Shown here in pieces: positions 1 to 5,785 of a stretch of DNA of 5,785 nucleotides. Within the stretch, counting starts at the first letter, position 1; each line of letters opens with the position of its first letter. This stretch comes from TCS55 sp964343505 (GTDB lineage: Bacteria > Fidelibacterota > Marinisomatia > Marinisomatales > TCS55). The notes beneath the pieces were generated by a model. That model was not told the origin of the DNA and made no database searches. It saw nothing but the letters and a program-made list of their open reading frames with translations. The position numbers were made by a program, and so were the translations under genes. Location: positions 1 to 5,785 of the forward strand of contig CAYFJU010000103.1 of assembly GCA_964343505.1 (NCBI GenBank), read 5' to 3'.

Positions 1-29
1 ACATAATCAAACCGGAAAGGATACCACTG

Positions 30-1274
30 TCAGATAAAGTCGTGGTCAGTGCAATTTAATTTAAGTTCTTTTTGCATTGCTGATCTCAGGTCTTTCAGTT
101 TTTTATACCCTCTGATTCTTCGCATGCGTATTTCAATATCTAAAAGCGCTGATGCCACCCATCGGTGGATATGCTTACTGGTTTGCCAAGAGGTGACTCT
201 GCCGGTCAACCGGGCGATTCGGCTGTTTAAGGATTCAATACAATTGGTGGTTTTAAATACAGTCCGTAATTCGATGGGTAATTCCAGTTTGTGAAGCGTC
301 AGCGTTTCTTCCAACCCCTCTTCCATAGACCGGGCGGCGGACAGATTGATTGGCTCAAGATCTGTTATGATGCACTCCAGCTTGTTTTTGGCTTCTTTAT
401 ATGAATCACTGTTATAGGCATCCTGGATCTTTTTCTTGAATACAGATTGTTTGTTTTTGGGCAGATACTTCAGGACATTTTCCCGTTTATGCCACTGACA
501 GCGCTGAACCATCACTTCATCCGAGAATACCGCCTTTACAGCCTTATACAAGCCTTTAGACCCATCGATCACCACCAGCAGGCCCCCGGACGATGAAAAG
601 CCCCGATCTTTCAGATCGTTCAATAAATCCATGCAGACACGATGATTCTCCGTTGCCCCCTGAATAAAGCCCACAGGGATCTTTTTCCCGTCCAGGGTCA
701 CCCCCAAGGCAATGATGATTTGCTGGCGAGTAAAGGTCTTTCCATCGATAAACAGGGCCACATAATCGTCCTTGAGTTGGCGGGTGGTAAACGCTTCCAG
801 CTTGGCTTCGGTCCCCTCCATAAAATGCCGGGACAAACTTGAGGCGCTTAACCCAAACACTTCCGGCACCAGGGGCGCACATTCCGAATACCGCCGGCAC
901 GACAGGCCCCCCAGTAATCTGCCCAGCATCTGCGCCCGAATCTTCTGCTTGTCCTGCAGCGCCTGATAACTGCCCAGGGGGATTTCCGTGTCTGTTTTTC
1001 GATCTCTTACCCGGGGCACCTTGACCTTGACTTTATTATCGCCGAAAAATACGGAGCCGGGGTTGCTCCCCCAACGATATCCCGGAAAATCGCCTTTGGC
1101 CTTGCGGTGATGCGGGGGACCCGCTAAGGCTTCTACTTCCTTGTACAGTAATTCCTCAACGGCCATGATCCCTAAAGGAATAAAGGCCTGGATCAAAGAT
1201 ACCTCTGAATCAAAATCAAAAGCTGCTGTGCTTTGCCCTTGGTTCTTTCTTTTTGTTTTGTTTACTTTTGGCAT
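30..1274 (-). CDS. IS256-family (mutator-type) DDE transposase, apparently full length
   Basis: This is a transposase of 414 residues, the usual size for the IS256 family, whose members move their element by DDE/RNase H-fold strand transfer. The catalytic triad is visible: D177 in FIDGK, D237 in VVIDGSKG, and E347 in TTNCIESLN. The family's CQWHKREN block lies between the second Asp and the Glu, at about residues 259-266. The N-terminal third contains the typical VPRVRD segment (about 87-92) and a region suited to DNA binding. The ATG at 1274 is chosen because a strong AAGGAGG ribosome binding site lies 7 bases upstream. The frame stays open upstream to an ATG at 1481, but that stretch runs through hairpin and palindromic sequence and looks non-coding. 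No frameshift or internal stop is present, so the protein may be functional. It is a separate mobile gene and shows no functional link to its neighbours. Confidence 0.95.
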   Translation of the reverse strand: MPKVNKTKRKNQGQSTAAFDFDSEVSLIQAFIPLGIMAVEELLYKEVEALAGPPHHRKAKGDFPGYRWGSNPGSVFFGDNKVKVKVPRVRDRKTDTEIPLGSYQALQDKQKIRAQMLGRLLGGLSCRRYSECAPLVPEVFGLSASSLSRHFMEGTEAKLEAFTTRQLKDDYVALFIDGKTFTRQQIIIALGVTLDGKKIPVGFIQGATENHRVCMDLLNDLKDRGFSSSGGLLVVIDGSKGLYKAVKAVFSDEVMVQRCQWHKRENVLKYLPKNKQSVFKKKIQDAYNSDSYKEAKNKLECIITDLEPINLSAARSMEEGLEETLTLHKLELPIELRTVFKTTNCIESLNSRIARLTGRVTSWQTSKHIHRWVASALLDIEIRMRRIRGYKKLKDLRSAMQKELKLNCTDHDFI

Positions 1275-1281
1275 GGTGAAG

Positions 1282-1288
1282 CCTCCTT
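1282..1288 (-). promoter_or_regulatory. Strong Shine-Dalgarno of the transposase gene
   Basis: On the minus strand AAGGAGG lies 7 bases before the ATG at 1274. It is the best ribosome binding site in the window and decides the start of the transposase against the longer in-frame ATG at 1481. No comparable site precedes that upstream ATG. Confidence 0.85.
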
Positions 1289-1329
1289 GTTGGTTTGGAT
1301 TTTTGTTTGATTTACGAACCCAAATCTTC

Positions 1330-1345
1330 CCTGTCTGCCGACAGG
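1330..1345. repeat. Short perfect hairpin CCTGTC-TGCC-GACAGG
   Basis: This is a perfect 6-bp stem with a 4-base loop, in the leader between the transposase start and the palindrome at 1470-1497. It is GC-rich within an AT-rich spacer and is followed on the plus strand by a purine-rich GGTAGGAGGGAG stretch. It has no T-tract, so it is unlikely to be an intrinsic terminator on either strand. It could be a dispersed hairpin repeat of the host genome or a structure in the IS leader. A single copy cannot distinguish these. Confidence 0.4.
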
Positions 1346-1469
1346 TAGGAGGGAGCTTCCCATTTATTTCAACTAAAAATGAAACAACGTCTTCAAAATC
1401 CCGAAAACTGGGATCATGATAAAAATAATAGAACAATGGATATGGAATTTGTAAAAAATTTGTATTGAT

Positions 1470-1497
1470 GTGAAGACGCATTGCAATGCGTCTCTAC
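1470..1497. repeat. Palindromic repeat abutting the cytochrome stop codon
   Basis: The central 20 bases (1474-1493) form a perfect palindrome, with arms AGACGCATTG and CAATGCGTCT. Allowing two mismatched pairs in the outer bases, the symmetry extends over 1470-1497. On the minus strand the repeat begins GTAGAGACGC, and its first base is the last base of the TAG stop codon of the cytochrome gene, which places a second in-frame TAG immediately after. It may fold into a stem-loop at the 3' end of the operon transcript. The nearest T-rich tract on the minus strand (TTTTTT at about 1453-1458) is too far away for a classical terminator. The sequence resembles the short GTAGAGACGC-type palindromes dispersed in many bacterial genomes; that resemblance is from memory and unverified. 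Confidence 0.65.
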
Positions 1498-2534
1498 TAT
1501 TTCATATTTTGAATCCATTCCCGGACCAATTCAACCCCTTTTTTATGGACTAATTTTCGTCCCAATTCCGGCATCATGATCCCGGGATCGGTGGATTCCA
1601 TTCTATACACCATGATGGACTTTTCCGGATGACCGGGAACAATCGTATGTTTCAAATCCCCTGCACCGCGCCCGGCGGCCACCGGCGGCTTATGTACACC
1701 CAATCGGGTTGGATCAATTTCTTCAATGTTTAAAAATAATCCCGATGTTTCCCCTGGCGCTCCCAATCTATGGCAATGGGCGCAATTGATGTCGATCCAT
1801 GCCCGGGCACGGTCAACAATAGAACCATCATTTGAGTCATCATAATCTGGCGTGTGGGGCAGGGTTGCTAATTCAGGCAATCCATTGATCATCTCAAGCA
1901 TGGACCATTTTTTCAATTGATTCATTTTACCATCGTCATAATCAAAATTATGATTCAGTAACCGAACTTTGGGTCCAATAGGGATCATGCGGTTCTGATT
2001 AACATGACACCCTTTACACTGATTGAAATTGGGGACACTATATTCAAAGGTGGCGCGGCCACCATTTTTGTCAATAAATGAGGCGGTAGATCGGTGGCCG
2101 GCGATCTCAAGAACGGCTTCTGTCTGGGTATCATTCCAAACATAGGGAAATCCCATCCAGCCTTTTGGGGTATGGATTAAAAGTCGTGTTTCCATGAGTC
2201 GGATGTTTTGGTCAGGCTTTCGAAAATCCGCTGGATAGTAAAATGTTTTAATCAAAATGGTGCCTTCAGGAAAATCGAAGGACCCATCTGAGCGATAGGT
2301 AATTTGTTGTCCGTCGGGTAAAACGATAAACCGTGATTTTAGCGCATAATCGGAAAACAACTGGGCTGAGACATCATAAGGGAGTACACCTTCACGGGGA
2401 ATATGATCAGCCATTCGTCCCACAAAAAATGCATAATCGGATAATTTTGGCTTGGCATATTTCAGGGGATTTCCACTTAAAAGGAGGGAAGATAATAGCA
2501 CAAACCACACCGTGGATTTGCGAAATGTATGCAT
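1497..2534 (-). CDS. Exported diheme c-type cytochrome, SO2930/TIGR03806-type
   Basis: This 345-residue protein has an N-terminal signal peptide: basic MHTFRK, then a hydrophobic stretch at about 8-20. No lipobox cysteine is present, so it is expected to be soluble in the periplasm. Two haem c attachment motifs are visible, CKGCH at 173-177 and CAHCH at 251-255. The C-terminal MMPELG at 320-325, followed by an amphipathic helix ending VREWIQNMK, looks like a cytochrome c domain in which Met320 or Met321 could be the axial ligand. The distal ligand of the first haem is unclear; Met183 in RMIPIGPK is one candidate. The N-terminal 170 residues carry no haem motif and are probably a beta-rich domain specific to the family. 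The ATG at 2534 is preferred over an in-frame TTG at 2570, because it starts directly at the signal peptide and sits two bases after the upstream stop (TAG-AG-ATG), which suggests translational coupling. No good Shine-Dalgarno is seen. The electron partner and substrate are unknown. Confidence 0.9.
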   Translation of the reverse strand: MHTFRKSTVWFVLLSSLLLSGNPLKYAKPKLSDYAFFVGRMADHIPREGVLPYDVSAQLFSDYALKSRFIVLPDGQQITYRSDGSFDFPEGTILIKTFYYPADFRKPDQNIRLMETRLLIHTPKGWMGFPYVWNDTQTEAVLEIAGHRSTASFIDKNGGRATFEYSVPNFNQCKGCHVNQNRMIPIGPKVRLLNHNFDYDDGKMNQLKKWSMLEMINGLPELATLPHTPDYDDSNDGSIVDRARAWIDINCAHCHRLGAPGETSGLFLNIEEIDPTRLGVHKPPVAAGRGAGDLKHTIVPGHPEKSIMVYRMESTDPGIMMPELGRKLVHKKGVELVREWIQNMK

Positions 2535-2536
2535 CT

Positions 2537-3721
2537 CTATTTTAAATGAGCGAGGTGGAGCGTGCCGCAATGGTGATCAGTCATATCCTCGGAAAAATTA
2601 GAAATAAAAGGGGAGTACCATTTTTCAAAATTGTGTTCAATATCCAGATTTGTAAAGTCAGCCCGACCATTATGTTGAATACACAACCCGGAAGCGATAT
2701 CCGGATCCTGCATGCCGTCGTAGATAATGTCCGGTGTATTGCGGCCGTATTTGATGGCCAGTAATTTTCCCATTTCATAATCCAGGTTTGGTAAACCGGC
2801 CTTCCGCACATAATGATTATTATAGATGTGAATGTCGGAGGTGTAGGGATTGTAGAGACTGTCGTTGATCACTTCTTCGGTAATGAAATAACTGACAATC
2901 CCGGTGCCGATGCTTTTATTGTTCCGAATGGTATTTTCATAGATATGCACATCGGAGGTGGCCAAAACCATAATGCCTGTGCCCGGCAACACCTTTCCAA
3001 CGATATTTCCCGGTGGGGCGAAGTTGGCTAAATTATTATGCTCCACAAGATTATGATGCACATGGATATTTTCACCCTTTTTCTGAACAAGGTCTGGGAG
3101 ATCAAACACCAGGATGCCACCCGTATTTTCATAGGCATGATTTTCATACACTTCCGCATTGACGGAGTTTTCAATCTCAATCCCGGCTACATTATGGTAT
3201 GCTTTTGAATTCCGCACCACGATATCTTTGGATTGGCCCACATAGATGCCCGCATCGGATGCACCGATAGCCACAGAAAATTCAACGAGAACATTCGTAC
3301 ATTGAACAGGGTATAATCCATAGGCACCATTGTTTAGATCGGGACCCCCGGTCCACTCAGCCGTGACACCACGAAATACGATCCTGTCCACATATTGGGC
3401 CTTGATGGCGTCACCCTTGGAGTCCTGGACGGCAAAATCTTCCAGAATGATATTTTTTGAATTGGTAATACTGATGCCCTGGGCCCCTTCATCCTGATCG
3501 GCAAAAGATAGAATGGACCGATCCATACCAAAACCTTTGATCACCAGATCCTGTTTTCCTTCAATGGATAAGGTGCCCTTGATGGAATGGATGCCTTCAG
3601 GGATGGTGATCGTATCCCCAGGTTCGGCCAGGATGAATTGGGTTTGGAGTTCCTTCTCGAGGCTGGCGAAAAGAAATTGGGTCAATAAAAGGAGAAGGGT
3701 GATGTTTCGTGTAATTTTCAT
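2537..3721 (-). CDS. Exported parallel beta-helix repeat protein, TIGR03805-type
   Basis: This 394-residue protein starts with a clear Sec signal peptide (MKITRN, then a leucine-rich core, probable cleavage after FLFA at residue 19). After an entry segment with the PGDTITIPEG motif typical of right-handed beta-helix proteins (about 34-43), it has repeated short strands. These carry recurring asparagine and glycine turns at about 85-305, such as NSKNIILED, NSKAYHNVAGIEIENS, YENTGGILV and YENTIRNN. This is the NosD/CASH-like right-handed beta-helix architecture found in carbohydrate-active and periplasmic binding proteins. The C-terminal part (about 310-394) contains three of its aspects that stand out: SGLCIQHNG, FTNLDIEHNF and a His/Cys-rich tail (HHCGTLHLAHLK). 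The gene is immediately upstream of the diheme cytochrome gene, the arrangement known for the TIGR03805/TIGR03806 pair. The activity is unknown; sugar binding, lyase or epimerase activity are only structural guesses. The start ATG lacks an evident Shine-Dalgarno. Confidence 0.9.
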   Translation of the reverse strand: MKITRNITLLLLLTQFLFASLEKELQTQFILAEPGDTITIPEGIHSIKGTLSIEGKQDLVIKGFGMDRSILSFADQDEGAQGISITNSKNIILEDFAVQDSKGDAIKAQYVDRIVFRGVTAEWTGGPDLNNGAYGLYPVQCTNVLVEFSVAIGASDAGIYVGQSKDIVVRNSKAYHNVAGIEIENSVNAEVYENHAYENTGGILVFDLPDLVQKKGENIHVHHNLVEHNNLANFAPPGNIVGKVLPGTGIMVLATSDVHIYENTIRNNKSIGTGIVSYFITEEVINDSLYNPYTSDIHIYNNHYVRKAGLPNLDYEMGKLLAIKYGRNTPDIIYDGMQDPDIASGLCIQHNGRADFTNLDIEHNFEKWYSPFISNFSEDMTDHHCGTLHLAHLK

Positions 3722-3758
3722 GGTGTTCGCGCTTTGATGTTCAATTAAAGGTTAGGGG

Positions 3759-3788
3759 ATTTTATTCGCCTTAAAGCCAATAATTCAA
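3759..3788 (-). promoter_or_regulatory. Candidate promoter of the beta-helix/cytochrome operon
   Basis: On the minus strand TTGAAT (3788-3783) is followed after 18 bases by TAAAAT (3764-3759), a fair sigma-70-like pair. Transcription would start near 3751 and give a leader of about 30 bases before the ATG at 3721. The surrounding spacer is AT-rich, so chance matches are common. Confidence 0.3.
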
Positions 3789-3835
3789 TAGCGGAAATAA
3801 AAAATAGTGGGATATGTTTAGAAGGAGACTTTTTT

Positions 3836-3945
3836 GTGTTTTTAAACAAAACACGTAATTATTTAAATCGTAAATGAGGTGTTACATATTTACGTTTTAC
3901 ATAATTAATTTATGTCGTTTGCCTTCAAACCAAGAGTAATGAAGG
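3836..3945. repeat. Cluster of four small inverted repeats in the ABC-F/beta-helix spacer
   Basis: Four perfect dyads lie side by side. They are GTGTTTT/AAAACAC (3836-3854, 5-base loop), CGTAAAT/ATTTACG (3869-3894, 12-base loop), ACATAA/TTATGT (3899-3915, 5-base loop) and CCTTCA/TGAAGG (3922-3945, 12-base loop). They sit between the stop of the ABC-F gene and the candidate promoter of the beta-helix operon. None is followed by a T-tract on the minus strand, so none is a clear terminator for the ABC-F gene. They could be operator half-sites or transcript-end structures, but short dyads arise easily in AT-rich DNA. The 259-bp spacer holds no gene that I can see. Confidence 0.35.
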
Positions 3946-3980
3946 ACTTGTGTCAGTCTAAAAATATTTACATTTAAAAT

Positions 3981-5573
3981 CTAAGCAGCACCACGGTTTT
4001 GGAGATAATTATCGTAATTGCTGTTGTACTCCAATACTTTCCCCGGTGCCAGTTCAACGATACGCGTGGCCAGGGATGAGACGAATTCCCTGTCGTGGCT
4101 CACAAAGATTAAAGTCCCGGGGAAATTGGCCAAGGCGCCGTTTAAGGACTCAATTGATTCCATATCCAAATGGTTTGTCGGTTCATCCATGATAATCACA
4201 TTTGGGCGCTGGAGGATTAATTTACCAATCAGCATCCGCCGTTGTTCGCCTCCGGAAATCACCCGAACCGGTTTGTTGATATCATTTTGAGAAAATAACA
4301 ACCGCCCCAGTGTGCCCCGAATCACCTGGGTGTCATCCCCATTTTGTCGCCATTGACTCATCCAGTCAACCAGGGACATATCCGAATCGAAATCAGCGCC
4401 ATGGTTTTGGGCGAAATAACCAATGCGGGCATTGTCGGACCATTTGATTTCACCACTGTCCGGGGTGAGATTTTTGACCAAACATTCCAAAAGGGTCGTT
4501 TTACCAATCCCATTGGGACCGATGATGGCCAGGCGCTCGCCACTTTCGATCAATAGGTCATAATTCTTGAAAAGAGAGAGGTCATCATATCCTTTGTTTA
4601 AATCTTTAACCTCAAGGGCAGTGTTAAAAAGTTTCTTCTCCTGCTCAAAACGGATATAGGGATAAACACGGCTTGAATTTTTAATGTCATCCAATTTGAT
4701 CTTGGCGATTTGGTTGGCCCTGGAGGTGGCTTGCTTGGCTTTGGATGCATTGGCCGAGAAGCGCTTTACAAAGGATTGCAATTCGGCGATCCGGGCTTTT
4801 TTCTTTGCATTGTATTCGATCAAGCGCTGACGGGCCTTGGTGGATGCTGTCATAAAATCGTCATAATTCCCGGGATAAATGCGGAGTTCACCATAATCCA
4901 AATCGGCCATGTGAGTGCACACACTATTGAGAAAATGGCGGTCATGAGAAATAATGATCATGGTGCTGTTTCGCCGGGCCAAAATATTCTCCAGCCAGCG
5001 AATGGTATTGATGTCCAGGTTATTGGTGGGCTCATCCAGAAGGAGAATGTCGGGATCCGCAAAAAGGGCCTGGGCCAGCAATACACGTAACTTCCAACCG
5101 GGGGCCACGGCGCTCATTAATCCTTCGTGTTGCTCCAAGGGTATGCCAACACCCAACAGTAAATCACCGGCCCGGGATTCAGCGGTATAACCGTCCAGTT
5201 CGGCAAATTCCACTTCAAGGTCTCCCACCTTCATGGCTACCTCTTCACTCATATCAGGAAGGGTATATATTCGTTCCCGCTCCTGTTTGATCTGCCATAA
5301 TTCTGTGTGGCCCATGATGACACAATCAATGACGGTCATGTCTTCATAGGCAAACTGATCCTGGTTCAGTTTAGCCAAGCGGTCGTTTTTATCAATGGTG
5401 ACTGTACCGGTGGTGGGTTCTTCTTCTCCTGAAAGAATTTTCATCAGAGTGGATTTACCGGACCCGTTGGCGCCGATCAGGCCATACCGGTTACCTTTGC
5501 CGAAAGTGACAGATATATTTTCAAACAGGGGCTTATGGCCGTATTGAATGGAAATGTTTGCGGTTGAGATCAA
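3981..5573 (-). CDS. ybiT: ABC-F family ATPase, YbiT type
   Basis: This is a cytosolic ABC-F protein of 530 residues with two nucleotide-binding domains and no membrane segment. ABC-F proteins act on the ribosome near the tRNA exit site and modulate or rescue translation. Domain 1 has Walker A GANGSGKST (34-42), Walker B ILLLDEP (176-182) and the switch His210. Its signature position reads VAPGWKLRV instead of LSGGQ, a feature I recall as shared by YbiT proteins. The basic, helical interdomain linker (about 240-305, with KKKARIAELQSFVKRFSANA) is the tRNA-interacting region. Domain 2 has Walker A GPNGIGKTT (352-360), signature ISGGEQ (439-444), Walker B IIMDEP (460-465) and His493. The length and many long blocks match E. 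coli YbiT as remembered, for example FADPDILLLDEPTNNLD. The start is TTG at 5573, supported by a GGAG seven bases upstream and by alignment to the YbiT N-terminus; no ATG lies nearby. Specific physiological role in this organism: unknown. It could instead be annotated simply as an ABC-F ATPase. Confidence 0.95.
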   Translation of the reverse strand: MISTANISIQYGHKPLFENISVTFGKGNRYGLIGANGSGKSTLMKILSGEEEPTTGTVTIDKNDRLAKLNQDQFAYEDMTVIDCVIMGHTELWQIKQERERIYTLPDMSEEVAMKVGDLEVEFAELDGYTAESRAGDLLLGVGIPLEQHEGLMSAVAPGWKLRVLLAQALFADPDILLLDEPTNNLDINTIRWLENILARRNSTMIIISHDRHFLNSVCTHMADLDYGELRIYPGNYDDFMTASTKARQRLIEYNAKKKARIAELQSFVKRFSANASKAKQATSRANQIAKIKLDDIKNSSRVYPYIRFEQEKKLFNTALEVKDLNKGYDDLSLFKNYDLLIESGERLAIIGPNGIGKTTLLECLVKNLTPDSGEIKWSDNARIGYFAQNHGADFDSDMSLVDWMSQWRQNGDDTQVIRGTLGRLLFSQNDINKPVRVISGGEQRRMLIGKLILQRPNVIIMDEPTNHLDMESIESLNGALANFPGTLIFVSHDREFVSSLATRIVELAPGKVLEYNSNYDNYLQNRGAA

Positions 5574-5580
5574 AATTATT

Positions 5581-5584
5581 CTCC
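5581..5584 (-). promoter_or_regulatory. Shine-Dalgarno supporting the TTG start of ybiT
   Basis: GGAG on the minus strand is separated by seven bases (AATAATT) from the TTG at 5573. It supports the non-ATG start, which also gives the expected YbiT N-terminus. Confidence 0.65.
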
Positions 5585-5683
5585 GGGATTTTACTGTAAC
5601 GAATTAAGTCCACCCGAATTTTTGTTTCAATAAGATCGGTTATATCAATCATTAGAAAATAATTATCCGGAAATGGGGCCGCG

Positions 5684-5712
5684 AAATTATTACTTTTGTG
5701 ATATCATTTCAA
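5684..5712 (-). promoter_or_regulatory. Candidate promoter upstream of ybiT
   Basis: On the minus strand TTGAAA (5712-5707) is followed after 17 bases by TAATTT (5689-5684). The same bases read as TTG, 20 bases, TAATTTCG, close to the Bacteroidota-type TTG/TAnnTTTG pattern. Either reading implies a leader of roughly 100 bases before the TTG start at 5573. I see no riboswitch or leader peptide in that leader, and no gene in the remaining upstream sequence to 5785. Confidence 0.3.
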
Positions 5713-5785
5713 ATCTACAATCAGGTAATAAATGACACTTGGAGAGACATGGTTTACACATTGATAATTTAAGTTATCTATTTTT

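Larger units (their letters stand above)
30..1288 (-). mobile_element. IS256-family insertion sequence, minimum extent; ends unresolved
   Basis: The span given is only the transposase gene plus its ribosome binding site. The true element must extend beyond both. I compared bases 1-29 with the region 1275-1497 and found no convincing terminal inverted repeat. The best match is 8 bases (AATCAAAC at 5-12 against GTTTGATT at 1305-1312), which is too short and does not extend outwards. The left end probably lies before base 1. The right end probably lies between about 1300 and 1470. No target-site duplication could be tested. Confidence 0.55.

Noticed and set aside
33..41. GATAAAGTC near the transposase stop as an IS256-type terminal repeat
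   Set aside because: It lies inside the coding sequence of the transposase C-terminus, and no matching inverted copy occurs on the other side.
1398..1414. ATCCC/GGGAT stem as a terminator or operator
   Set aside because: The stem is only 5 bp with a 7-base loop and no T-tract, which is not distinguishable from chance.
1388..1478. Inverted pair CGTCTTCA (1388-1395) and TGAAGACG (1471-1478) as ends of a 91-bp miniature element
   Set aside because: Only 8 bases match and do not extend; a pair of this length is expected by chance at appreciable frequency in a region of this size.
1275..1481. Extending the transposase N-terminus to the ATG at 1481
   Set aside because: It ignores the strong ribosome binding site at 1282-1288, would make the protein 483 residues (long for the family), and would translate through a hairpin and half of the palindrome.
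2535..2570. Starting the cytochrome at the TTG at 2570, overlapping the beta-helix gene by 34 bases
   Set aside because: It adds a 12-residue extension before a normal signal peptide, has no ribosome binding site, and an ATG in the right place lies two bases after the preceding stop.
3836..3854. Hairpin GTGTTTT/AAAACAC as the terminator of ybiT
   Set aside because: On the minus strand the stem is followed by A residues, not T residues, and it consists mainly of A-T pairs, so it does not resemble an intrinsic terminator.
4710..5090. Plus-strand 126-codon open frame inside ybiT, and similar plus-strand frames across the window
   Set aside because: These lie opposite well-supported genes, have no recognisable domain or ribosome binding site, and are explained as antisense shadows of the coding strand.

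Overview
All four genes in this window lie on the minus strand. Reading in the direction of transcription (right to left), they are: a YbiT-type ABC-F ATPase (5573 to 3981); a 259-bp AT-rich spacer; a two-gene unit encoding an exported parallel beta-helix protein (3721 to 2537) and an exported diheme c-type cytochrome (2534 to 1497); a palindromic repeat that starts on the cytochrome's stop codon; and an IS256-family transposase (1274 to 30).

The source is a Gram-negative bacterium of moderate to low GC content. Two proteins carry Sec-type signal peptides, and the periplasmic c-type cytochrome would need a cytochrome c maturation system. The phylum cannot be fixed from this sequence. The beta-helix/cytochrome pair is known from Proteobacteria and some other Gram-negative phyla. 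Two of the four genes lack a convincing Shine-Dalgarno sequence, and the best promoter upstream of the ABC-F gene also fits a Bacteroidota-like pattern. A Bacteroidota/FCB-type or marine uncultured lineage is therefore possible but not shown.

The ABC-F protein is a cytosolic translation-associated ATPase and looks like ordinary core-genome content. The beta-helix and cytochrome genes are separated by only two bases and are almost certainly co-translated. They match the recurrent but functionally uncharacterised pair described by TIGR03805 and TIGR03806 (SO2930-type diheme cytochrome). This is the most interesting part of the window: two exported proteins that travel together and whose joint function is unknown. 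The IS256-type transposase is a separate mobile gene next to the operon's 3' end. It looks intact, but the ends of the element could not be identified.

No tRNA, rRNA, CRISPR array or riboswitch was recognised, and no gene-free stretch exceeds 300 bases. The spacers (1275-1496, 3722-3980, 5574-5785) hold the palindrome, several small dyads and candidate promoters described in the entries.
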